Shown here: positions 39,056-46,695 of the stretch, piece by piece | Numbering within the stretch: position 1 is the first letter of the stretch | Layout: every line of letters starts with the position of its first letter | Source: Lewinellaceae bacterium | GTDB lineage: Bacteria > Bacteroidota > Bacteroidia > Chitinophagales > Saprospiraceae | DNA: 64,000 nucleotides | Assembly: GCA_016711435.1 (NCBI GenBank) | Contig: JADJSY010000011.1 | Span: forward strand, 124,001 to 188,000 | Direction of reading: 5' to 3' | Notes under the pieces: generated by a model | Seen by the model: the letters and a program-made list of their open reading frames with translations, nothing else | Databases searched by the model: none | What the model was told of the DNA's origin: nothing | Translations under genes and position numbers: made by a program

Positions 39056-40037
39056 CTATTTGGATGATTCGAAGTGCTCCTGATCGACGCCCAGGACGCG
39101 TTCAACCTTGCCCATTACCTTCTCGACGCCGGCGCGGGTGTAGTAACCCAGGCGGGATACGCCGGTCGGTACGTCCTGCGGCAGGAAACCAAGGTATTTC
39201 AACGTTTTGAACACACTGCCTTTCACCAGGTCGTGGTGCGGAAAACCCGGGTTCGGTGCAACCGAGGCAGGGATGGTTGGCGCGTGTCTTGCTCGACTGG
39301 CGGTTCCACAGAATACGGTTGCAACTGGCGCGGGTCATCGGGCCGCGGCAACCGACTTCATAAAACAGGCAACCGCCGCGTTTGCCGAAGCCGCCGTCTA
39401 CTTTTTGGGAGAAACTGATGGCGTTGGGACAGCCTGTTTGTACAAAATCTGTAAAAAATGTCTTTGGGCGGTGGTATTCGTCTACCAGCACGTCGCCGAT
39501 ACGGCCCGTCGAAATCGCGACCAATATTTGTGTGATCCAGTCCGGATGCGCCGGGCATCCCGGGATATTGATGACCGGCAGGCCGCCTTTCGATACAAAA
39601 CCGGCGCCGAGCAGCCCGCCTTTTTTGTCTTTGTGAAATTGCATACCCGTACTTTCACTCGGGTTGGGTGGTACGGCGGGAATGCCGCCCCAGGTAGCGC
39701 AGTCGCCGATGGCAACCACAAAAGCCGCCACTTTAGAAAGTTCCTGCACCCAGTCTATCATGGGCCGTTCGGCAAAATAGTTCATGGTCCCGCTGCCATT
39801 CGGGCCTTGTACGAGGGAGCCTTCAAAAACCAGAATATCCATCTGGATTTTTCCTTTGAGGATGTCGTTGAGTAAAACCGTAACCTGGTCGCCGATTTCA
39901 AGTCCGATGGAAGGGTGCCACAGAATATTAATACCGAAATCGGTGATTAATTCCACAACAGTTGGTTCTTCGGCGTTCAAGAACGACATTGTGTTGCCAC
40001 TACATGCCCCTCCCTGTAGCCATAATACATTTGCCAT
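39056..40037 (-). CDS. hupS: [NiFe] hydrogenase small subunit, copy 1, one frameshift
   Basis: The electron-transfer subunit with three Fe-S clusters. It starts MANVLWLQGGACSGNTMSFL with no Tat signal, as in group 2 enzymes. Cluster cysteines are in GACSGNT, AIGDCATWGG, NIPGCPAHPDW, VGCRGPMT and HPCLGCTEPGF. The unshifted frame becomes unrelated after PGF. Removing one A from 39242-39245 restores PHHDLVKGSVFKTLKYLGFL and a stop at 39056, giving ~327 residues. ATG 40037 is preferred over the TTG at 40043. It is the proximal partner of hupL (30-bp gap) and has the paired-dyad promoter. Confidence 0.92.
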
Positions 40038-40101
40038 GAGCAATAAAGTTTTGGTGAATCGGATATTTTAAAAATCTTGTCTCGCTATTGAAACAACCGA
40101 A

Positions 40102-40132
40102 CAAAGATAGTTACACCGATTTGATTTAGAAA
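40102..40132 (-). promoter_or_regulatory. Promoter of hupS1-hupL
   Basis: On the minus strand TTTC (about 40132-40129), 19 nt, then TATCTTTG (40109 to 40102). The -33 element lies in the inner half of the first operator dyad, just as at hypB, and the -7 octamer is identical to that of hypB. The ATG is at 40037, a leader of about 60 nt. Confidence 0.65.
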
Positions 40133-40167
40133 TTTTTTTCTAAATTTTTTAGGAATTTTTTTCTAAA
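40125..40167 (-). promoter_or_regulatory. Paired operator dyads upstream of hupS1
   Basis: Dyad 1 is TTTAGAAA-TTTT-TTTCTAAA (40125-40144, perfect). Dyad 2 is TTTAGGAA-TTTT-TTTCTAAA (40148-40167, one mismatch). Centres are 23 bp apart. They match the hypB pair in half-site, spacer length and position over the -33 box, so the two hydrogenase arms probably answer to one regulator. Confidence 0.75.
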
Positions 40168-40226
40168 TTATAAATTGTCTAAAATACAGGATCGGATATA
40201 TGGCTAAAATGTGCGGGGTCGTACTA

Positions 40227-41206
40227 CTACTTAGAGGTTTCCACATGTTTCTGCTCCGAGCCAAGCATTTTTTCAATACCTCCCAGCACTTTTTCTGCGC
40301 CTGCATGGGTATAATAGCCCAGTCGGGAAGACCCCGCCGGCAGGTTCTGTGGCATAAACCCAAGGTATTTCATGGTTTTAAAAATGCTGCCCTTCACCAG
40401 GTCGTGGTGCGGGAAGCCGGGTTCGGTGCAGCCGAGGCAGGGGTGGTTGGCGCGGGTTTTACTTGATTGGCGGTTCCACAGGATACGGTTGCAGGTAGCA
40501 CGGGTCATCGGGCCGCGGCAACCGACCTCATAAAACAGGCATCCACCGCGTTTGCCGAAGCCGCCTTCTAATTTTTTGGCAAAACTGATGGCATTGGTAC
40601 AACCGGTTTGTACAAAATCGGTAAAAAATGTTTTGGGGCGGTGGAAGTCATCCACCAAAACGTCTTTCATACGCCCGGTAGAAATAGCCACTAAAATTTG
40701 CGTGATCCAGTCCGGGTGCGCCGGGCAGCCGGGAATATTGATAACAGGATAACCACCTTTTGATATAAAACCTTCGCCCAGAAAGCCGCCTTTTTTTTCT
40801 TTGTGAAACTGCATACCAGTACTGTCGGTCGGATTGGGTGGCACGGCTGGAATACCGCCCCAGGTGGCGCAATCCCCGATGGCCACTACATAATTGGCTA
40901 CATTGGAAAGCTCGCGCACCCAGTCCATCATAGGCCGGTCCGCGAAATTATTCATCGAACCGCTGTTATTCGGTCCCTGAATGATGCTGCCTTCAAAAAC
41001 GAAAATGTCCATCCGGACTTTCCCTTGACAATATCTTTGAGCAAATTGGAAACCTGGTGTCCGATTTCAAGCGCAAGGGAAGGATGGTATAAAATATTAA
41101 TACCAAAATCGGTCACTAATTCCACTACTGTGGGTTCTTCTGCACACAGGAATGACATCGTGTTTCCACTGCACGCCCCCCCTTGCAGCCATAGGATATT
41201 TGTCAT
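40227..41206 (-). CDS. hupS: [NiFe] hydrogenase small subunit, copy 2, one frameshift
   Basis: A tandem paralogue of copy 1, about 326 residues, with the same start pattern (MTNILWLQGGACSGNTMSFL) and the same cluster cysteines. By eye the two differ at roughly one position in five. The frame breaks after KDIVKGK; adding one base to the run 41019-41021 restores VRMDIFVFEGSIIQGPNNSG. It ends HVETSK. It is driven from its own leader (a TGATAAC element ending at the ATG), not from the paired-dyad promoter. Whether it pairs with the single HupL or replaces copy 1 under other conditions is unknown. Confidence 0.9.
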
Positions 41207-41207
41207 A

Positions 41208-41263
41208 AGTAGTTATCGGTTATTCGTTATTGGTTATCAGTGTTCATAATCAAGCATTTGCAA
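41208..41263 (-). repeat. TGATAAC leader element, copy 6
   Basis: Minus strand: AATGCTTGATTATGAACACT, GATAACCAATAACGAATAAC units, ending at the hupS2 ATG. The dyad has one change (TTATGA-ACAC-TGATAA). Confidence 0.8.
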
Positions 41264-41327
41264 TATGCTAGTCTTACTTAAGCAAGTGGTAACCAATGCC
41301 TTTAGCGCGTTCATATCCGGTCCAAAA

Positions 41328-41954
41328 TTACGATAACATCATCGGTTGTACTTCCAGGGCGAATTCGTCCAGGCCTTTGGGGGTAAAATAGGGGCTGATA
41401 TGCGCCCAGGCCGTTTGTTTGAATGCCGATTCGTTTAACGGCTTATCTTTTAAAATCTGTTGCGGCGCCCAGAAGACGATGGTCGCCCAGATATTATTGG
41501 AAAGGGTATCATAAACGCCGGGCGCCGGTTCGGGCCGGAGGATGCCCCGGTTTACATAATAATCCAGTCTCTTACGAATCTGTAACAGCATTTTGCCGAT
41601 ACATTCCCGCCAGCGTTCCATTATGGCCGGGTAGGAGCGCTCAATTTCAAACAAATCGATCAAGTAAAATTTATATTTAGAGAAAAACCGATGATATTGC
41701 TCCATCTGCATATCAAAATCAGTCAGTTTGGGGCTGATCAGGTATGCGGAAAGAATTTGCGAAAACTCATCGAAGAGGTTTTCATAAACGGCGTTGACAA
41801 TCGCTTCTTTATTTTTGAAATGATACGCCAGGTTTCCCACGCTGATACCTGTTTCATCGGCTATTTGTTGCAGTCGAACATTGGCTACATCGTTCCAGTT
41901 GAATAGCCGGATTGATGCTTCCAGTATTTTTTGTTTTGTTGTAAGAGTGTTCAT
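41328..41954 (-). CDS. TetR-family regulator 1
   Basis: A 208-residue TetR repressor. The N-terminal helix-turn-helix (KQKILEASIRLFNWNDVANV then IADETGISVGNLAYHFKNKE) is clear; the C-terminal ligand domain is of a Bacteroidota type with no assigned effector. It lies at the head of the hydrogenase arm, 121 bp upstream of hupS2, and is the nearest regulator to both paired-dyad promoters. It is similar in layout to TetR 2 but not a close copy. Proposed to bind the TTTAGAAA-N4-TTTCTAAA sites (inference). Confidence 0.85.
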   Translation of the reverse strand: MNTLTTKQKILEASIRLFNWNDVANVRLQQIADETGISVGNLAYHFKNKEAIVNAVYENLFDEFSQILSAYLISPKLTDFDMQMEQYHRFFSKYKFYLIDLFEIERSYPAIMERWRECIGKMLLQIRKRLDYYVNRGILRPEPAPGVYDTLSNNIWATIVFWAPQQILKDKPLNESAFKQTAWAHISPYFTPKGLDEFALEVQPMMLS

Positions 41955-41978
41955 CCTATGCAGAACAAGGGTTTTGAA

Positions 41979-42338
41979 TCAATTCAGTGTAAGATTCAGA
42001 TCGTTGATATCAAGAGAGAGGGTACCTCTTTGATCCTTGGCGGCCAAACGCCGCATATAAAAAGCCATCGTACGCGCCCGTTTGGGGCAGCTGTGACTGG
42101 TAATACGTCGGCTCAGGAATTTCAGCGGTGTTTTGTGGTGGGCAAATAACAAATTTACTTCCCACGCGCCTTTACGTAGCAACAACATTTCAATGACAGC
42201 CGTATCAGTCAGCCAGAAATCGTTGCGGTAAAAGTTCATATCCGAATCAAGCCCTAATTTTTCGGTGAAAAACAAGTTGCTCAATTCATCCAGCATTTTC
42301 GCGTATAACTCAGGAGGCATGGTGAAAGCGCGTTTCAT
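41979..42338 (-). CDS. Unknown protein between two TetR genes
   Basis: 119 residues (MKRAFTMPPELYAKMLDELS...), basic toward the C-terminus (SRRITSHSCPKRARTMAFYM), no signal or membrane segment. Gaps to the flanking TetR genes are 18-24 bp, so the three are probably one operon. An alternative start is MPPELYAK at 42320. I do not recognise the family. Confidence 0.55.
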   Translation of the reverse strand: MKRAFTMPPELYAKMLDELSNLFFTEKLGLDSDMNFYRNDFWLTDTAVIEMLLLRKGAWEVNLLFAHHKTPLKFLSRRITSHSCPKRARTMAFYMRRLAAKDQRGTLSLDINDLNLTLN

Positions 42339-42356
42339 AACGTCATTTTTTACAAT

Positions 42357-43034
42357 TCATGAAACCAAGTTAGTGTAGCACCTCGTTCTTAAAGCTTCAA
42401 ATTTAGAAGTTTTTTCTAATAAACCTCTTAATTGTTCAAATTCTCGCGCACCCATGTCGGTGAACATGGGGCGAAATAATCCCCACAACATGTTTCGGAA
42501 GGCATCGAAATCATCCGTAGCACTATTTTGTACGCATTGCCTGTACATCCAGAGATCGGCAAGTAGCCAGAACTCCTGAGCCAGGTAAACGAATTGGTTT
42601 TCCCATTTTTCCACCTGGAAAGCGCCTCGCGACTGGTTGAAACGAATAGCCATTTCCATTTGCTGTATCTGCCATGCGATATGCTGCTGGTGTGCGGCCT
42701 GAATTTCCGGGTAAGCGCGCATCACTTCCAGGGTATCAACATAAAAAAAACGGTACGTTTGCTGCAATTCAAAAGTGCTCGTCAACAAACGTTCGACATC
42801 TTCAAACAAGGGTACAATTCTGAATTCCGCCAGTAAATCACGCTGCTTTTGCACCAGTTGCTCCCAAATAGCCCGGACGATCGCGTCTTTGTTCCTGTAA
42901 TGGTAGGTCATGTTGCCCACACTGACAACTGCCTCATCCGCAATGTGTTGCAGGCGGATATTGGCGATACCTTCGCGGTTGAAACAGTGTACCGCGGCGT
43001 TAATTATTTTTTGTTTGGTAAGTGTAGCAGCCAT
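42357..43034 (-). CDS. TetR-family regulator 2
   Basis: About 225 residues from MAATLTKQKIINAAVHCFNR; the HTH is IADEAVVSVGNMTYHYRNKD. ATG 43034 is preferred because it places the HTH at the usual distance from the start. It is transcribed away from a secreted esterase gene at 43115, and a 22-bp dyad sits in the shared control region. It probably represses itself and that gene. The odd dyad TTTAGAAG...TTCTAATA at 42402-42421 overlaps its 3' end and resembles the hydrogenase operators, with a one-base shorter spacer. Confidence 0.85.
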   Translation of the reverse strand: MAATLTKQKIINAAVHCFNREGIANIRLQHIADEAVVSVGNMTYHYRNKDAIVRAIWEQLVQKQRDLLAEFRIVPLFEDVERLLTSTFELQQTYRFFYVDTLEVMRAYPEIQAAHQQHIAWQIQQMEMAIRFNQSRGAFQVEKWENQFVYLAQEFWLLADLWMYRQCVQNSATDDFDAFRNMLWGLFRPMFTDMGAREFEQLRGLLEKTSKFEALRTRCYTNLVS

Positions 43035-43080
43035 AGTATTGATGACCCAGAAGAAACCATAGAATACTGCTGTAATGATA

Positions 43081-43102
43081 CTACATTTGCTCAAAAATGT
43101 AG
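43081..43102. promoter_or_regulatory. 22-bp dyad between TetR 2 and the esterase gene
   Basis: CTACATTT-gctcaa-AAATGTAG is a perfect 8-6-8 dyad. It contains TACATTTG (43082-43089), a -7 match for the plus-strand esterase gene starting at 43115. Its position over a -7 box between divergent genes fits a TetR operator. Confidence 0.65.
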
Positions 43103-43114
43103 TCCTCCTGTTTT

Positions 43115-44683
43115 ATGAAAAAAACAATCATGCTGTCGGCCCTGATGCTGATGTTTGGGATCTTAACCAAGGCTCAAGAAGTCGTCCGGCTGTATGAAGG
43201 CTCGGCGCCAGGTTCTGAAAACTGGAAATACCCCGAACGAACCTATACTATTGTCGACGCCAACATCGTATTTGTCAGCAATATAACCGACCCTACCCTA
43301 ACGATTTATAAAGCCAAACGACCCAACGGTACAGCGGTAATCGTCTGCCCGGGCGGCGCTTTCCGGGGATTGGCTATCCAGCACGAAGGTCATGATATTG
43401 CCGAATGGCTCAATTCAAAAGGTATTACCGCACTGGTGCTGAAATACCGCGTGGTGAATGCCGGGCCTGATTTCGACCCACAGTTTTCGCAGGATATGCA
43501 GTCCGGCAATTCTGCGCGCATCGACTCGATCAATATGCCGTATGTACCGCTCGCGGTCGCCGACGGGCGCGAGGCCGTGCGGTATACGCGCCGCCATGCT
43601 GCCGAACTGGGAATCGAACCGGACCGGATCGGGATGATCGGTTTTTCAGCGGGCGGCACCCTGATTGCTTCCGTAGCGCAGACCTACGACCGCGAAAGCC
43701 GCCCTGATTTTGTAGCGCCTATTTATGCCTACACCCCGGCAATACTCGGGGCTGCCGTACCCCAGAGCGCTCCGCCCATGTTTCTCGCACTGGCGGGCGA
43801 CGATCCCATCGCTTACGGCAATCCCGACCTGTACAAAAAATGGCGCGACGCCGGGCGCAAAGCGGAAATACATGTTTACAACAGCGGCGGACATGGGTTC
43901 GGTCTACGGAAACAAGGCCTGCCATCCGATTCGTGGATCATTGATTTTGAAGCATGGCTCGATATGCAAAACTTACTGATTACGCCTGAAAATGCAACAT
44001 ACCGCGCCCGATTTGCCCCGGCACAACGGGCACAATGGAAAGAACAGGGCGAATCACGCCTGCGCTCCGACTGGCCCTGGCTACAGCGTTATGCAGCAGA
44101 CAACCAAAAACTTCCCACGCTCAAGCGGGGCGAAAAACGGGTGGTTTTTATGGGTAATTCCATCACCGAATTCTGGTCAGATGTCGATAGCGCTTTTTTT
44201 GCCGGCAAACCCTACATCAACCGGGGTATCAGCGGACAAACGACGCCACAGATGTTGCTGCGTTTCCGACAGGATGTGATCGACCTGAAACCCGCCGTCG
44301 TTGTCATCAAAGCGGGCATTAATGATATTGCCGAAAACACCGGCCCGACTACGCTGGAGGCAACCTTAGGTAACATCGCTTCTATGGCAGAAATGGCCCG
44401 GGCAAACGGCATCCGGGTGGTGCTTTGTTCCGTATTGCCGGCGTATGATTTCCCCTGGAGCCCCGGAATGGAACCCGCAGAAAAAGTGGTTCGACTCAAT
44501 GCCATGTTGAAAACATATGCCAAGAAAAATGGCTGCATTTGGGTCGACTACCATTCCGTAATGAAAGACGCCCGCAACGGTTTGCCGAAAACGCTTGCCG
44601 ACGATGGCGTACATCCGAATCTGGCAGGTTATAAAGTAATGGGGCCGATGGTGGAAAAAGCCATTGCCGAAGCCTTGAAGTAG
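43115..44683 (+). CDS. Secreted two-domain esterase: alpha/beta-hydrolase plus SGNH hydrolase
   Basis: A 522-residue exported protein (signal peptide to about A20, SALMLMFGILTKA). Domain 1 (about 25-290) is an acetylxylan-esterase-like alpha/beta hydrolase with nucleophile GFSAGG (S178) and the histidine region GGHGFGL. Domain 2 (about 330-520) is an SGNH/GDSL hydrolase: GNSITEFW (Ser, block I), GINDIA (Asn, block III), DGVHPN (Asp-His, block V). Two ester-cleaving active sites on one chain suggest removal of acyl groups from plant or microbial polysaccharide. It is probably controlled by the divergent TetR 2. Confidence 0.85.
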   Translation: MKKTIMLSALMLMFGILTKAQEVVRLYEGSAPGSENWKYPERTYTIVDANIVFVSNITDPTLTIYKAKRPNGTAVIVCPGGAFRGLAIQHEGHDIAEWLNSKGITALVLKYRVVNAGPDFDPQFSQDMQSGNSARIDSINMPYVPLAVADGREAVRYTRRHAAELGIEPDRIGMIGFSAGGTLIASVAQTYDRESRPDFVAPIYAYTPAILGAAVPQSAPPMFLALAGDDPIAYGNPDLYKKWRDAGRKAEIHVYNSGGHGFGLRKQGLPSDSWIIDFEAWLDMQNLLITPENATYRARFAPAQRAQWKEQGESRLRSDWPWLQRYAADNQKLPTLKRGEKRVVFMGNSITEFWSDVDSAFFAGKPYINRGISGQTTPQMLLRFRQDVIDLKPAVVVIKAGINDIAENTGPTTLEATLGNIASMAEMARANGIRVVLCSVLPAYDFPWSPGMEPAEKVVRLNAMLKTYAKKNGCIWVDYHSVMKDARNGLPKTLADDGVHPNLAGYKVMGPMVEKAIAEALK

Positions 44684-44787
44684 CGCCGAACCCTGTTCGG
44701 CGCCGCGCAAGTAGGGGTTGTGTCATAAAGCCTAAAGCGAAAAAAATGTTTTTTCGCGCCAAATTATAGTTACCAAAAGCAATGTGG

Positions 44788-44820
44788 AAATTTGACAACT
44801 TTCAAAAAGTTGTCAAATTT
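44788..44820. repeat. Perfect palindrome, relative of the one in hypF
   Basis: AAATTTGACAACTTT, spacer caa, then its reverse complement. It differs from the hypF copy (27076-27108) mainly at the outer bases. The 277-bp gap between the two esterase genes (44684-44960) holds nothing else I can name. Confidence 0.85.
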
Positions 44821-44960
44821 AGCACCCGCCTAAAACTTTATTTGGTATTTTTTGGCCAGGTTTTCAAACATTTGACTCTTTTTTTAGCCGGGCCTTATGA
44901 GACATGCTCATATCTTTTTTATATCCTCCAAACAGGGTTCGGAGGTACAACACATCTACC

Positions 44961-46571
44961 ATGAAAAAAAACATTTTCACCCTCCTGCTTCTCAGCCTTT
45001 TCACCCATGCTTTTGCCCAAATACAAACGGGCGAAAAAGTAGCCGTTACCAATACCGAATCTGGAATGGTTCGTGGTTATATCCACAATGGAACGCATAC
45101 CTTTAAAGGTATTCCTTATGCCCGGGCCGGGCGCTTTATGCCGCCTGCCAAAACCAAAGCCTGGACGGATGTGCGCAGTTCGATGACCTATGGCCCGGTA
45201 TGCCCCTTAGTTGACCCGACCACATCGGTACAAGATGAATCCGAGTTTCTGTTCCACCACGACTGGGGCTACACCAGCGAGGAATGCTTAGTGCTGAATG
45301 TGTGGACGCCCGGCATCAACGACGGTAAAAAACGACCGGTGCTGTTCTGGATACACGGCGGCGGATTCACCGCAGGTTCTTCGCAGGAATTACCATCCTA
45401 CGACGGCGAAAACCTGAGTAAAAAAGGAGATGTAGTGGTCGTTTCGATCAACCACCGCCTGAATATTCTCGGTTTTTTAGATTTGTCGGCCTACGGTGAG
45501 CAGTACAAACAATCCGCCAACCTGAGCATTCTCGACATGGCTGCCGCCCTGGAATGGGTACAGGCGAATATCTCTAATTTCGGTGGCGACCCCAGCAACG
45601 TGACCATTTTCGGCCAGTCGGGCGGCGGCGCCAAAGTGAATACTTTGATGGCTATGCCTGCGGCAAAAGGGCTATTTCACAAAGCCGTGAATCAAAGCGG
45701 TTCGTTTAGAACGGCCATGCTGGAAAAATCGGAAACACAGCGCATTGCTGCCGAAGTGCTGAATGTACTGGGTCTGAAACCCGAACAAGTGGATTCGTTG
45801 AGAAAAATCCCTTACGCCCAGTTGGCTGCCGCAGGAAAAAAAGCCCTGAAAATAGTTGAAGGGAAAATGAAAGCCGAGGGAAAACCGGTTGTCGGATTCG
45901 GTCTAAACTGGGGACCCAGCCGGGACGGCAACGTATTGCCCTACCAACTTTTTTCCAATGAGGCTTTTGAACTTTCCAAAAACATTCCGTTGCTGCTCGG
46001 CACCACCAAAAACGAATTCATGACTTCGCTGGGTACAGGACTGAGCAACGGCACTGCCGAACAAGTCCGGGAAATGATCCAAAAACAATACCTCGACAAA
46101 GCAGACGCCTACACTGCCGCCGTTAAAAAAGCCTACCCTTTGGATACCAAGCCATCGGATTTGCTTGACATAGACACCCGCTTCCGGCCAGGCGCCGTGG
46201 TGCAGGCTAATTTAAAATCAGCTGTGCCCGGCGGCGCGCCCGTGTACATGTACCTGTTTACCTGGCAATCGCCCACACTTGACGGCAAGTACAAAGCGAC
46301 GCACTGTATGGAGTTGCCATTTATGTTCAACAACATCGCGCGTTGCCAGGAAATGACCGGCGGCGGCAAGGAAGCAGAAATATTGGCCGGCAAAATGAGC
46401 CAGGCATGGATCAATTTTGCCCGAACTGGCAATCCCAATCACCCGGGTTTACCCAAATGGGCGGCTTATAATGCGCAAAACACCGCCACTATGTTTTTTG
46501 ACAATACATGTGTGGTGAAGCCGCAGCATGATAAGGAATTGATGGAACTGGCGGCGCCAGGAATAGAATGA
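44961..46571 (+). CDS. Secreted type-B carboxylesterase
   Basis: A ~536-residue carboxylesterase/lipase of the PnbA type. Signal peptide MKKNIFTLLLLSLFTHAFAQ, which sets the start at 44961. The oxyanion segment is FWIHGGGFTAGS; the nucleophile elbow reads FGQSGGGAKVN, with Gln-Ser-Gly in place of the usual Glu-Ser-Ala. The histidine is likely in THCMELPFMFNN near residue 450. It follows another secreted esterase in the same direction. The natural substrate is unknown. Confidence 0.85.
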   Translation: MKKNIFTLLLLSLFTHAFAQIQTGEKVAVTNTESGMVRGYIHNGTHTFKGIPYARAGRFMPPAKTKAWTDVRSSMTYGPVCPLVDPTTSVQDESEFLFHHDWGYTSEECLVLNVWTPGINDGKKRPVLFWIHGGGFTAGSSQELPSYDGENLSKKGDVVVVSINHRLNILGFLDLSAYGEQYKQSANLSILDMAAALEWVQANISNFGGDPSNVTIFGQSGGGAKVNTLMAMPAAKGLFHKAVNQSGSFRTAMLEKSETQRIAAEVLNVLGLKPEQVDSLRKIPYAQLAAAGKKALKIVEGKMKAEGKPVVGFGLNWGPSRDGNVLPYQLFSNEAFELSKNIPLLLGTTKNEFMTSLGTGLSNGTAEQVREMIQKQYLDKADAYTAAVKKAYPLDTKPSDLLDIDTRFRPGAVVQANLKSAVPGGAPVYMYLFTWQSPTLDGKYKATHCMELPFMFNNIARCQEMTGGGKEAEILAGKMSQAWINFARTGNPNHPGLPKWAAYNAQNTATMFFDNTCVVKPQHDKELMELAAPGIE

Positions 46572-46695
46572 GGGATGAGAATGATGAGCGATGAATGACC
46601 GATGAATGGAGTGAGGAATGCCGAGCGTGTCCGACATCACGCTCGGTCATTCATCATCCTCATCCTCATTCCTATAGTCACGCTCGGTCATTTCC
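46572..46695. terminator. Inverted GAATGAGGGATGAG arrays between convergent genes
   Basis: Units such as GATGAATGACCGATGAATGG on the left and CATTCATCATCCTCATCC on the right are complementary. A GC-rich inner stem CCGAGCGTG (46621-46629) pairs with CACGCTCGG (46638-46646); a second CACGCTCGG follows at 46679-46687. The position between two convergent genes fits a two-way terminator. Confidence 0.65.

Noticed and set aside
37434..41206. Hydrogenase genes called as pseudogenes
   Set aside because: Each break is a single base in a homopolymer and the flanking protein text is fully conserved on both sides; sequencing error explains this better.
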